Origin: REEB95 sp050729835
GTDB taxonomy: Bacteria; Pseudomonadota; Alphaproteobacteria; ATCC43930; CGMCC-115725
DNA: 64,000 nucleotides
Direction: 5' to 3'
Assembly (NCBI GenBank): GCA_050729835.1
Contig: JBOHLS010000002.1
Location: 62,001-126,000 of the forward strand
Shown here: positions 44,513-52,406 of the stretch, in pieces
Layout: each line of letters starts with the position of its first letter
Numbering within the stretch: the stretch's first letter is position 1
Program-made: the position numbers and the translations under genes
Notes under the pieces: model-generated
What the model was told of the DNA's origin: nothing
Seen by the model: the letters and a program-made list of their open reading frames with translations, nothing else
The model's database searches: none

Positions 44513-46255
44513 ATGGATTCGTCGGTCGCGGAGGCCGATCGCGCGGCGCGCACTTGGCACGGCCAGGCGGACGGGCCCGAGCCTTTCCGCCTGGGAAGTG
44601 AGCAGCACAAGACGCTTTTCTGCCGGATGTTGCTCGACACCTTCAATCCCTACAAACCGGCGGTGATCGACTGGCCGAAGCTCGATCCCGACGCACGCCA
44701 GCGTCTGGTGTCGCTGCCGATCTGGGACATCGCGGTGCAGACCGAAGGCAAGGCCAAGCTGCGCGTCGCCACGTATGGCGAGACCGTGGGCGACAAGTTG
44801 CTCAAGGAGGCTATCGCGCTTAACGGCTTCGAGGAAGGCCGGCACAAGGATGTGCTCGCCAACATGGTGCGCGCCTACGGCATCGCGCTCGCTCCCGAGC
44901 CGCCCTATCTCAAGCCGCGCGACGCCGAATGGGCCTTCATGGTCACAGGCTACAGCGAGTGCATCGACAGCTTCTTCGCCTTCGGCCTGTTCGAGCTGGC
45001 GAAGCGCTCGGGCTATTTCCCGCCCGAGCTGGTCGACACCTTCGAACCGGTGATGCAGGAAGAGGGGCGGCACATCCTGTTCTTCGTCAACTGGGTCGCT
45101 TGGCACAAGTATAACATGAAGTGGTGGCGGCGGCCGTGGTTCGCGCTCAAGGTGCTGGGCGTGTGGGCTTTCCTGATATGGGAGCGCATCGGCATCGCCC
45201 GCGGCCTCGGCGGCGCGCCAGACGCCAACAACAACTTCACCGTCACCGGCAGCAAGTCGGTCGGCGTCGAAATCTCGACCGGCGAGCTGATGGACATGTG
45301 CCTCGCCGAAAACGCGTGCCGGCTCGCCGGCTACGATCCGCGCCTGAAGCGGCCGAACGTGGTGCCGCGCCTGGTGCGCTTCGCGCGCCGCTTCATGGCC
45401 AAGCCGAAGCCGGTCGAGCTCGGCAGCACGGCGCATCGCGACCTGTTCTGCGAGCACTTTAAGGCGACCTATCAGCATTACGAGCCCGACAAGCTGCCCT
45501 GGCCCGAGCTCGACGCGGCGGCGCTCGGCCGTTTGCGCGCGGTGCCATTTTGGCAGGAAGTGCTGCACACCGAGCTGCGCGCCGGCGCCATCGTCAAGCA
45601 GTTCACCGAGACGGTCGACGATCCGGTGCTCAAAGAGGCGATCGCGCTGCAAGGCTTCGAGGAGGCGCGTCACGCCGATCTTATCCGCGTGATGATCCAG
45701 CGCTACGGCATCGACGTGCAAGAGCACGCGCTCGATCCACTGCCCGCCGACATCGCGACTGCGTTCAAGGATTTCGGCTTCGGCGAATGCGTCGATTCCT
45801 TCCTCGGCTTCGGCGTGTTCAAGATCGCGCGCCAGTCGGGCTTCCTGCCGGAATCGATGTTCGCTATCTTCGACACGCTGATGTACGAGGAGACGCGCCA
45901 CATCGTCTTCTTCGTCAACTGGATGGCCTATAACGAGGCGCGGCGCGGCCGGGCGGCAGCTTGGCGACGCGGCCTCACCAGTTTGCGCTTCTACGTCCGC
46001 GCGCTGAAGCGGCTGGTCGGCACCGCGCGGCGCGGCGCTCAGATCAACGACGGCAAGGAGTTCTCCGCCACCCAGGCCGGCGTCTTCCTCGACGGCTTTA
46101 CCTTCCGCCGCTTCCTCGAGGACTGCTACGGCGAAAACGCCCGGCGCATGCAGGAATTCGACCCGGGCCTGTTGCGGCCGAGCTTCCTGCCCAAACTCGC
46201 CGATGTCGCGCTCTCCAGCCTCCGGCTGTGGAGCTTTCGTCGCAATCCCGCCTGA
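44513..46255 (+). CDS. tandem-duplicated ferritin-like diiron protein
   Basis: 580 residues made of two copies (about 27-295 and 303-575) with a constant offset of 276 through the core. Each copy has the four-helix diiron ligand set: E99, E108/H111 (FEEGRH), E149 (YSECIDSFFAFGLFE) and E184/H187 (EEGRH); copy 2 has E375, E384/H387 (FEEARH), E425 (FGECVDSFLGFGVFK) and E460/H463 (EETRH). Both copies open with LGS..H..LFC. The region between 201 and 232 (WWRRPWFALKVLGVWAFLIW) is hydrophobic and may touch the membrane. It could be an oxygenase, desaturase-like or iron-handling enzyme. The stop overlaps the HpnL-like gene (TGATG). Confidence 0.88.
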   Translation: MDSSVAEADRAARTWHGQADGPEPFRLGSEQHKTLFCRMLLDTFNPYKPAVIDWPKLDPDARQRLVSLPIWDIAVQTEGKAKLRVATYGETVGDKLLKEAIALNGFEEGRHKDVLANMVRAYGIALAPEPPYLKPRDAEWAFMVTGYSECIDSFFAFGLFELAKRSGYFPPELVDTFEPVMQEEGRHILFFVNWVAWHKYNMKWWRRPWFALKVLGVWAFLIWERIGIARGLGGAPDANNNFTVTGSKSVGVEISTGELMDMCLAENACRLAGYDPRLKRPNVVPRLVRFARRFMAKPKPVELGSTAHRDLFCEHFKATYQHYEPDKLPWPELDAAALGRLRAVPFWQEVLHTELRAGAIVKQFTETVDDPVLKEAIALQGFEEARHADLIRVMIQRYGIDVQEHALDPLPADIATAFKDFGFGECVDSFLGFGVFKIARQSGFLPESMFAIFDTLMYEETRHIVFFVNWMAYNEARRGRAAAWRRGLTSLRFYVRALKRLVGTARRGAQINDGKEFSATQAGVFLDGFTFRRFLEDCYGENARRMQEFDPGLLRPSFLPKLADVALSSLRLWSFRRNPA

Positions 46256-47253
46256 TGCGGATCGTCAGTATCGTCTCGGCCATTGTCGGGTTGCTGCTCG
46301 GCACCGCGATCGTCGGCTATTACGGCTTCGCCGACGTGTGGAAAGCGCTCAGCGCGATCCATTGGAGCGGCTTCGCGATCGTCTGCGTCTATCACCTGGC
46401 GCTGTTCGGATTGCTCGGGCTCGCCTGGTACGCGGTGCTGCCGCCGCCGCGATCGGTCGGCGCCGCCACGCTCGTCTGGGGCCGCATCGTGCGCGATTCC
46501 GGTTCCGAGGTGCTGCCGCTGTCGCAACTCGGCGGCTTCGGCATGGGGGCGCGCGCCGCCACCGTCGCCGGCTTGCCGGGCGTGTTGTCCTTCGCCTCGA
46601 CTGTGGTCGACGTGACGCTCGAGACGCTGGCGCAGCTGGTCTATGCCGCGGTCGGCCTTGGGCTATTGGTCTGGCTGCATCCCGGAGCGGCGATCGCCAA
46701 GCCGATCGGCGTTGGATTGATCGTCGGCGTGTTCGCCATCTTCGCCTTCGTCTTCGTGCAGCGGCGCGGGATGAGCGTGGTCGAGCGCCTGGCCGAGCGG
46801 TTGGCGCCGCGCTGGATTCCCGACGCGGTCGAACACACGCGCACGTTTCATCAGCACATTCACGCGATGTACGCCCGCATGCTTGGGCCGCAGCTGGGCT
46901 TCGTGCTGCATCTCGCCGGCTGGTTCGCCAACGGCGTCGAGGCCTGGATCGCGCTCCATCTCATGGGCGTGCATCTCGGCATCGCCGCCGTGCTGACCAT
47001 CGAGAGCCTGCTTTACGCCCTGCGCAGCTTCGCCTTCTTCGTGCCCAACGCCGTCGGCGTGCAGGAAGGCGCCTACGTCATCCTCGGCGGGCTGTTCGGG
47101 CTGCCGCCGGAAACCGCGCTGGCGCTGTCGCTGCTGAAGCGCGGTCGCGATCTCGCCATCGGCGTGCCGGCGCTGCTCGTCTGGCAAGGCAGCGAAGGAC
47201 GACGCGCGCTGCGCGCCGGCCGCGATCTGCGCTCGAGCACCGAAGCGCGCTGA
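46255..47253 (+). CDS. hpnL: HpnL-like / lysylphosphatidylglycerol-synthase-type membrane protein
   Basis: 332 residues with about eight membrane helices in the UPF0104 fold. GYYGFADVWKALSAIHWSGF near the N-terminus, SEVLPLSQLGGFGMGARAAT, VDVTLETLAQLVYAAVGLGL and FVPNAVGVQEGAYVILGGLF are typical of the HpnL group, named for co-occurrence with hopanoid genes. Members are proposed to move or transport lipids. No squalene-hopene cyclase or other hpn genes are in the window. The start overlaps the diiron gene; the thioesterase follows 3 bp later. Confidence 0.82.
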   Translation: MRIVSIVSAIVGLLLGTAIVGYYGFADVWKALSAIHWSGFAIVCVYHLALFGLLGLAWYAVLPPPRSVGAATLVWGRIVRDSGSEVLPLSQLGGFGMGARAATVAGLPGVLSFASTVVDVTLETLAQLVYAAVGLGLLVWLHPGAAIAKPIGVGLIVGVFAIFAFVFVQRRGMSVVERLAERLAPRWIPDAVEHTRTFHQHIHAMYARMLGPQLGFVLHLAGWFANGVEAWIALHLMGVHLGIAAVLTIESLLYALRSFAFFVPNAVGVQEGAYVILGGLFGLPPETALALSLLKRGRDLAIGVPALLVWQGSEGRRALRAGRDLRSSTEAR

Positions 47254-47256
47254 GCG

Positions 47257-47685
47257 ATGGCACGTGTAACCGTCGCGGAATTCGAGGCGTTGCTGCGCGA
47301 CGGCGCGCCCTTCGCCGCGGCGCTCGGCGTCGAGACGGTGGAGCTGACGCGCGAGCGCGCCGTGTTCCGCTTGCCCTATCGCGCCGATTTCCTGCGCCCG
47401 GGCGGCACGATCAGCGGACCAATGATGATGGGGCTCGCCGATCTCGCGATCTACGGCGCGGTGCTCGCCGCCATCGGCAAGCGGGAGCTCGCGGTCACCA
47501 CCAGCCTGACGATCAACTTCCTGCGCAAGCCGCTGCCGGCGGCGCTGATCGCCGAGGCCCGACTGTTGAAGCTGGGCAAGCGCCTGGCGGTCGGCGAGGC
47601 CGCGATTTTCTCCGAAGGCGATCCGGCGATGGTCGCCCATGTCACCGCGACCTATTCGCTGCCGCCGGACAAGACCGATCCTTAA
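47257..47685 (+). CDS. PaaI-family hotdog thioesterase
   Basis: 142 residues of hotdog fold. FLRPGGTISGPMMMGLADLA is the PaaI/YiiD-type helix with conserved Gly-Gly; the following strands (AVTTSLTINFLRKPLPAALI) are standard. Such enzymes hydrolyse acyl-CoA thioesters. Location as the third gene of the diiron-HpnL unit suggests a fatty-acyl or lipid substrate, but nothing in the sequence fixes it. It converges with the FUSC gene with 4-bp overlap. Confidence 0.85.
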   Translation: MARVTVAEFEALLRDGAPFAAALGVETVELTRERAVFRLPYRADFLRPGGTISGPMMMGLADLAIYGAVLAAIGKRELAVTTSLTINFLRKPLPAALIAEARLLKLGKRLAVGEAAIFSEGDPAMVAHVTATYSLPPDKTDP

Positions 47686-49793
47686 TCCGACAGGAGGGCG
47701 CGCGCCGCCGTCGCGGTCGCGCGCTGTGCCGCGTGCTCGATATGGCGCAAACGCCGGCCGAGGAAGGCGAGCGCGTGGCTCGCCGGCATCTCGGTCCAGC
47801 CGCGCCGCCGCAAGCGCGCCGGCGCCGGCAGCGCCCGCGGCCTGAGCGTCAGGCATTCGAGCGTCCGCGTCCGCGTCTGCTCGAGCAGCGTCCGTGTGTC
47901 GTCCGGCTTGATCTCGCGACCGCGTGCCCGCAGCAGACCCTGCACCGACGCCAGGTCGGAGGCGAGCACATAGTTCGCACTCAGCAATGCGTTGAGCCCG
48001 GCGAGCTCACGCTGGCGCACGCCGGGCTCGCTCGACAGCCGGCGCGTCGTGGTGGCGAGGACGGTGAAGCTGTCCAGCGCCAGCTTGCGCGCGAGGCGAT
48101 AGCGCTGATCGACGGGCGCCGGCGACAACGCCTCGGCGGCGAAGCCGCGATCAGCGTCAATCAGCCGGCCGACCAGATGTGGAACGTCGCGCCATTCCCA
48201 ACTCGGCAGCAGATAGCTAAACGCCACCGACAGCCCGGCACCGACCAGCGTGTCGACAATACGGTCGACGAGGAGGAATTCGGCCGGGTCGAGCATGTGA
48301 ATCAGCACCAGCGCCATCACCGACGCGGCGAACGACGCGATGCGATAGTTGACCACGGCATAGGCGTGGGCGATGCCGGCGACGACGATGATCAGCGCCA
48401 GAGCCGCCGCCGGCGGCAGGTGTGGAACCAGCACGGAGGCGGCGGCGCATCCGGCGAGCGTTCCCCAAATCCGGTCGTTGCGGCGCTGGCGCGTAACCGC
48501 GAAGTTCGCGCGCATGATCAGCGCGATGGTCAAGAGGATCCAGCCGCCATGGACATAGCGCGGCATGGTCACCGTCAGCGCATAGCCCGCCAGCATCGCC
48601 AACGTCAGCCGGATCGCATAGCGCATGACCGGCGAAGTCAGGGTCAGATGGCCGCGCAATGTCGCGAGCCGCGTGTCCACGGTCTGGACGAAGGCGGTCA
48701 AGTTGACGTCGGGCAGGGCGGTCGCGTTGCCTCGGGTGCCAGCGACGATATCCGCCAAAAGCCGGAGGTGGCGCACGGCCTCGCCGGTCGCTTCGCGGGT
48801 CGTGCGTAAGCTCGCGCCCGCGTCGCCCGGCTTGTCGGCGGCAAACGCGGTATCGAGTGCCTTGAGCGCCGCTCGGTGGCGGCTGTCGGGGATGGCCGCG
48901 GTCGGCACGACCAAAGCCAGCGCCAGGCCCTCGATATCGTGTGCCATGTCGCGCGTCAGCGCCGCAAAACGCTCCAGCAGAGCGACGCTCGCCATCTGCC
49001 GCAGCGTTTCCCAATCGGCGTCGCTCGCCAGCACGGCTTCGTAGACATCGAGCAGCGCCAGCATGCCGCCGATCCAGCGGCGCCGCTTCGGGGTGGCGCG
49101 TCCAGCGAAGATCGCGTTGCGCGCCGCCTGGATCCGGTCCATCAGCGCGCCGTGCGCCTCAATGACGTCGCGCAAGGCCGCCGGCATCGGCGTGCCGGGA
49201 TCGTAAAGCCCCGCCCGGACGTGCAGATAGCCGGCGAAAGCCAGCAGCGCTTCGTTGAGGAACAGGCGCCGGTTGCGGTCGTCGAACAGCCACGCACCGG
49301 CCAGCGCCAATAGCGCATAGGCGGTGGCTCCGCCGGCGAAGAGCGCGCCGTGCCGGAGGACCGCGACCGCGCTGCCGAGCGGCACCGTCATGCCGAGCAC
49401 CAGCGCCAGCACGCCGGCAATGCCGAAGACCAGCGCCGTGCGCCCATAGGCGGTCGCCAGCGCGAAGCCGATGCTCATCGCTGCGATCACCGTGGCCAGC
49501 AGCCAATAAGAGCCGCCGGCGAACCCGGCCAGCAGCGAGATTGCGCTGGTGGCGACGATGGTGACGAGAAAGACCGGCAGCTTGCCCGTCAACGGCCCCG
49601 GCTGATCAACGACGCTGACGCATAGCGCACCGGTGCCGGCGAGCACCGCCGGCTCGATGCCGAAAGCCGTGCCGGCGGCAACGCCGACCGCCGCCAGGCA
49701 CAGCGCGACCGCGATGCCGTTCTCGATATGGTGGCGGAAGAACACACGCGCGGCGCGGCGCGGCAGGGCGAGGGAAGCCGTCGGAGCAGACAT
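47682..49793 (-). CDS. FUSC-family (YccS/AaeB-like) membrane protein
   Basis: 703 residues in the FUSC arrangement: a first membrane block (about 20-165), a soluble middle with helices, then a second block beginning TSPVMRYAIRLTLAMLAGYA and including RNDRIWGTLAGCAAASVLVP and YRIASFAASVMALVLIHMLD. Relatives include AaeB, an aromatic-carboxylate exporter, and YccS, but the direction and substrate here are unknown. No AaeA/X partner lies beside it. It is monocistronic and divergent from rplM. Confidence 0.88.
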   Translation of the reverse strand: MSAPTASLALPRRAARVFFRHHIENGIAVALCLAAVGVAAGTAFGIEPAVLAGTGALCVSVVDQPGPLTGKLPVFLVTIVATSAISLLAGFAGGSYWLLATVIAAMSIGFALATAYGRTALVFGIAGVLALVLGMTVPLGSAVAVLRHGALFAGGATAYALLALAGAWLFDDRNRRLFLNEALLAFAGYLHVRAGLYDPGTPMPAALRDVIEAHGALMDRIQAARNAIFAGRATPKRRRWIGGMLALLDVYEAVLASDADWETLRQMASVALLERFAALTRDMAHDIEGLALALVVPTAAIPDSRHRAALKALDTAFAADKPGDAGASLRTTREATGEAVRHLRLLADIVAGTRGNATALPDVNLTAFVQTVDTRLATLRGHLTLTSPVMRYAIRLTLAMLAGYALTVTMPRYVHGGWILLTIALIMRANFAVTRQRRNDRIWGTLAGCAAASVLVPHLPPAAALALIIVVAGIAHAYAVVNYRIASFAASVMALVLIHMLDPAEFLLVDRIVDTLVGAGLSVAFSYLLPSWEWRDVPHLVGRLIDADRGFAAEALSPAPVDQRYRLARKLALDSFTVLATTTRRLSSEPGVRQRELAGLNALLSANYVLASDLASVQGLLRARGREIKPDDTRTLLEQTRTRTLECLTLRPRALPAPARLRRRGWTEMPASHALAFLGRRLRHIEHAAQRATATAARALLSD

Positions 49794-49894
49794 GGATCGT
49801 CAGAGTGTTCGAGAACCGGGGTCGCTGCCAACTGCCGCGGTGGGCAGGATGAAGCCGCGAGAGATTACGGTATTATGATACCTGTTCTTAAAGC

Positions 49895-49923
49895 TTGACC
49901 TGGTGCGGGCCGTTCCCTAGGGT
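49895..49923 (+). promoter_or_regulatory. probable sigma-70 promoter of rplM-rpsI
   Basis: TTGACC (49895-49900) preceded by C fits the alphaproteobacterial -35 (CTTGAC); after a 17-bp spacer comes TAGGGT (49918-49923) as a weak -10. It sits in an AT-richer gap 26 bp before the L13 start, where a ribosomal-protein promoter is expected. Confidence 0.4.
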
Positions 49924-49948
49924 GCGCGCCTTCGCGAGGACAGAACCC

Positions 49949-50416
49949 ATGCCAGCCGGCCAGACCGTATCGCTCAAGCCCAAGGAACTCGACAAGCAGT
50001 GGCTGCTCATCGACGCCGAAGGGCTGGTGCTCGGCCGCTTGGCGTCGCTGATCGCGCTGCGGCTCAAGGGCAAGCACAAAACGAGCTATACACCGCACAT
50101 GGATTGCGGCGACAACGTCATCGTCGTCAATGCCGAGAAGGTCGCGCTCACCGGCGGCAAGGCCAAGCAGAGCCTCAACCGGCACTACACCGGCTATCCA
50201 GGCGGCCTCAAGGAGCTCACCAAGGGCTCGATTCTCGCCGGCGCGCATCCCGAACGCGTCATCGTCAAGGCGGTCGAGCGGATGATGCCGCGCGGCCCGC
50301 TCGGCCGGAAGATGATGGGCCATCTCTTCGCCTACAAGGGCGCCAGCCACCCGCACGAGGCGCAACAGCCGAAGAAGCTCGACATCGCCGCGATGAACCG
50401 GAAGAACAAGAGGTAA
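49949..50416 (+). CDS. rplM: 50S ribosomal protein L13
   Basis: 155 residues from ATG 49949. WLLIDAEGLVLGRLASLIAL, HMDCGDNVIVVNAEKVALTG and ERMMPRGPLGRKMMGHLFAY are the L13 core. An upstream in-frame TTG (49895) would overlap the promoter and is rejected. It is followed 2 bp later by rpsI, the universal pairing. Confidence 0.97.
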   Translation: MPAGQTVSLKPKELDKQWLLIDAEGLVLGRLASLIALRLKGKHKTSYTPHMDCGDNVIVVNAEKVALTGGKAKQSLNRHYTGYPGGLKELTKGSILAGAHPERVIVKAVERMMPRGPLGRKMMGHLFAYKGASHPHEAQQPKKLDIAAMNRKNKR

Positions 50417-50418
50417 GC

Positions 50419-50907
50419 ATGGCCGACCTCCAGCAATCCCTGCGCGAGGCGCAGGGCGCCCAGCTCCTCAAGACCGCCGCGCCAACGCCGGCCGAGGAAG
50501 CCAAGCCGCGGCTCGACGCGCAGGGCCGCGCCTACGCCACCGGCAAACGCAAGAACGCCGTCGCGCGCGTCTGGCTCAAGCCCGGCAAGGGCACGATCAA
50601 CGTCAACGGCAAGGACAGCCAGGCCTATTTCGCACGACCGGTGCTGCGCATGCTGCTGAACCAGCCGTTCGCCGTCTGCCAGCGCGTCGGCCAGTACGAC
50701 ATCGTCTGCACCGTCACCGGCGGCGGACTCTCCGGCCAAGCCGGCGCGGTGCGCCACGGCATCAGCAAGGCGCTGACCTATTTCGAGCCCGGCCTGCGCG
50801 GCGTGCTCAAGGCCGGCGGCTTCCTGACGCGCGACAGCCGCGTCGTCGAGCGCAAGAAATACGGCCGCGCCAAGGCCCGACGCCGCTTCCAGTATTCCAA
50901 GCGCTGA
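50419..50907 (+). CDS. rpsI: 30S ribosomal protein S9
   Basis: 162 residues: an N-terminal extension of about 35 residues seen in alphaproteobacteria (ADLQQSLREAQGAQLLKTAA) then the S9 core (YATGKRKNAVARVWLKPGKG) and the C-terminal SRVVERKKYGRAKARRRFQY plus SKR, which reaches the P site. A strong terminator follows. Confidence 0.97.
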   Translation: MADLQQSLREAQGAQLLKTAAPTPAEEAKPRLDAQGRAYATGKRKNAVARVWLKPGKGTINVNGKDSQAYFARPVLRMLLNQPFAVCQRVGQYDIVCTVTGGGLSGQAGAVRHGISKALTYFEPGLRGVLKAGGFLTRDSRVVERKKYGRAKARRRFQYSKR

Positions 50908-50932
50908 GTTCCGCACGCGATTCACGCATGTA

Positions 50933-50971
50933 GGGCATCGGCGCAAGCCGGTGCCCTTTTCTTTTTCTTTT
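50933..50971 (+). terminator. rho-independent terminator of rplM-rpsI
   Basis: GGGCATCGGC (50933-50942) pairs with GCCGGTGCCC (50947-50956), one G-T pair, around a GCAA tetraloop, followed by TTTTCTTTTTCTTTT. It lies 25 bp after the rpsI stop. Confidence 0.92.
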
Positions 50972-51001
50972 GTGCGCGATTATGGTGTGAGGAGAATTGA
51001 G

Positions 51002-51970
51002 ATGACTGCCAAGGTCTTCATCGACGGCGAGGCGGGCACCACCGGCCTGCAGATCCACCGGCGGCTCAAACCGCGGCGCGACCTCGAACTCGTGTCGATC
51101 GATCCCGCCCGGCGCAAAGACGCGGACGCCCGACGCGACCTCTTGAACGGCGCCGATCTGGTGATCCTGTGCCTGCCGGACGAAGCGGCGCGCCAGGCCG
51201 TGGAACTCATCGAGAGCTATTCGGTGCGCGTCATCGACGCTTCAACCGCGCATCGCACCGAGCGTGGCTGGACCTATGGCTTTCCCGAAATGACGGCGGC
51301 GCAGCGCCAAGCGATCGCAAATTCGCGGCGGGTCGCCAATCCCGGCTGCTACCCGACGGGATTCATCGGCCTGGTGCGGCCGCTGGTCGAGGCCGGGCTG
51401 GTGCCGCGGACCTGGCCGGTCACGGCCAACGCCGTCTCCGGCTATTCCGGCGGCGGCCGGGGCATGATCGCCGAGTTCGAGGACAAGGCCGCGCCCAACT
51501 ACACCACGGCGCCCTATCGCATCTACGCGCTCGGCCTCGTGCACAAGCACGTGCCGGAGATGCAGGTGCACGCCGGCCTGGCACATCGCCCGCTATTCGC
51601 GCCGGCCGTCGGTCGCTTCGCCCAGGGCATGATCGTCGAAGTGCCGTTGCAGCTCGACGCCCTGCCGAATTCGCCCAAACTCGCGGACCTGCACGCGGCG
51701 CTGACGCGCGCTTATGAAGGCGAGGCGTTCGTCGAAGTCGCGCCGCTCGCGGAAGCCGCAGCGCTCAAGACGCTCGAGCCCGAAGCGCTCAACGGCACCA
51801 ATCGGATGAAGCTCTACGTTTTCGGCTCCGACGCGGCGAAGCAGGCGCGGCTGGTGGCGCTGCTCGACAACCTCGGCAAGGGCGCGGCCGGCGCCGCCGT
51901 GCAGAACCTTAATCTGATGCTCGACCTGCCCGAGAGCTCCGGCCTCGCGCCGGAGAAGCCGACGCCCTAA
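51002..51970 (+). CDS. argC: N-acetyl-gamma-glutamyl-phosphate reductase (type 2)
   Basis: 322 residues. The enzyme reduces N-acetylglutamyl phosphate in arginine synthesis. VFIDGEAGTTGLQIHRRLK is the NADP-binding start of the shorter ArgC type, and C116 in VANPGCYPTGFIGL is the catalytic cysteine. The ATG at 51002 follows a GAGGAGAATTGAG site; in-frame upstream sequence (50951) covers the terminator and is rejected. No other arg genes are adjacent. Confidence 0.95.
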   Translation: MTAKVFIDGEAGTTGLQIHRRLKPRRDLELVSIDPARRKDADARRDLLNGADLVILCLPDEAARQAVELIESYSVRVIDASTAHRTERGWTYGFPEMTAAQRQAIANSRRVANPGCYPTGFIGLVRPLVEAGLVPRTWPVTANAVSGYSGGGRGMIAEFEDKAAPNYTTAPYRIYALGLVHKHVPEMQVHAGLAHRPLFAPAVGRFAQGMIVEVPLQLDALPNSPKLADLHAALTRAYEGEAFVEVAPLAEAAALKTLEPEALNGTNRMKLYVFGSDAAKQARLVALLDNLGKGAAGAAVQNLNLMLDLPESSGLAPEKPTP

Positions 51971-51992
51971 GCCGCGATCGCCAGGAGGAGGA

Positions 51993-52406
51993 CTGACGAC
52001 CGCGCATGCGCTGATCGTCTCGCCGCTTTATGTCGGCCTGTGCGCGTTGATCTACGTCGCCCTCAGCACGTGCGTCATCCGCAGACGCGGCCGGCGGCAC
52101 GTCAATCTCGGCCATGGCCGGCACGCCGATCTCGAAACCGCGATCCGCGCCCACGGCAATTTCGCCGAATACGTGCCGCTCGCCTTGCTGGTGATCGTGC
52201 TGGTCGAAGCCACCGGCTTCAGCCGCTATTGGGTCCACGCGCTCGGCATCGCCCTGGTCGCCGGCCGGCTGCTGCATGCCTGGGGCTTGGCGCAAGCCAA
52301 ACAACCTTCGCCGGGACGGATCACCGGGGTGACTTTGACCTTCGCGGTGTTGACGGTCGGCGGCGTGTTGCTGATCTGGTGCTTCTTCCGTAACTTGGCG
52401 CTCTAG
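51993..52406 (+). CDS. MAPEG-family membrane protein
   Basis: 137 residues with four membrane helices, related to microsomal glutathione transferases: RRHVNLGHGRHADLETAIRA and HGNFAEYVPLALLVIVLVEA are the signature. The family N-terminus (TTAHALIVSPLYVGLCALIY) lies upstream of the first TTG (52047), and no ATG/GTG/TTG is in frame before it. CTG 51993, 4 bp after AGGAGG (51983-51988), gives the expected MTTA start. The reaction is unknown; bacterial members may use glutathione or act in envelope lipid chemistry. It converges with phaC. Confidence 0.88.
   Translation: MTTAHALIVSPLYVGLCALIYVALSTCVIRRRGRRHVNLGHGRHADLETAIRAHGNFAEYVPLALLVIVLVEATGFSRYWVHALGIALVAGRLLHAWGLAQAKQPSPGRITGVTLTFAVLTVGGVLLIWCFFRNLAL

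Noticed and set aside
43397..45901. Minus-strand open frame of 834 codons
   Set aside because: It is antisense to ctaG and the diiron gene, both of which have clear families; high GC keeps the opposite strand open.
46203..48809. Plus-strand open frame of 868 codons
   Set aside because: It runs out of frame through the HpnL-like and thioesterase genes and antisense through the FUSC gene; its translation is Arg/Ala/Gly-rich without any domain.
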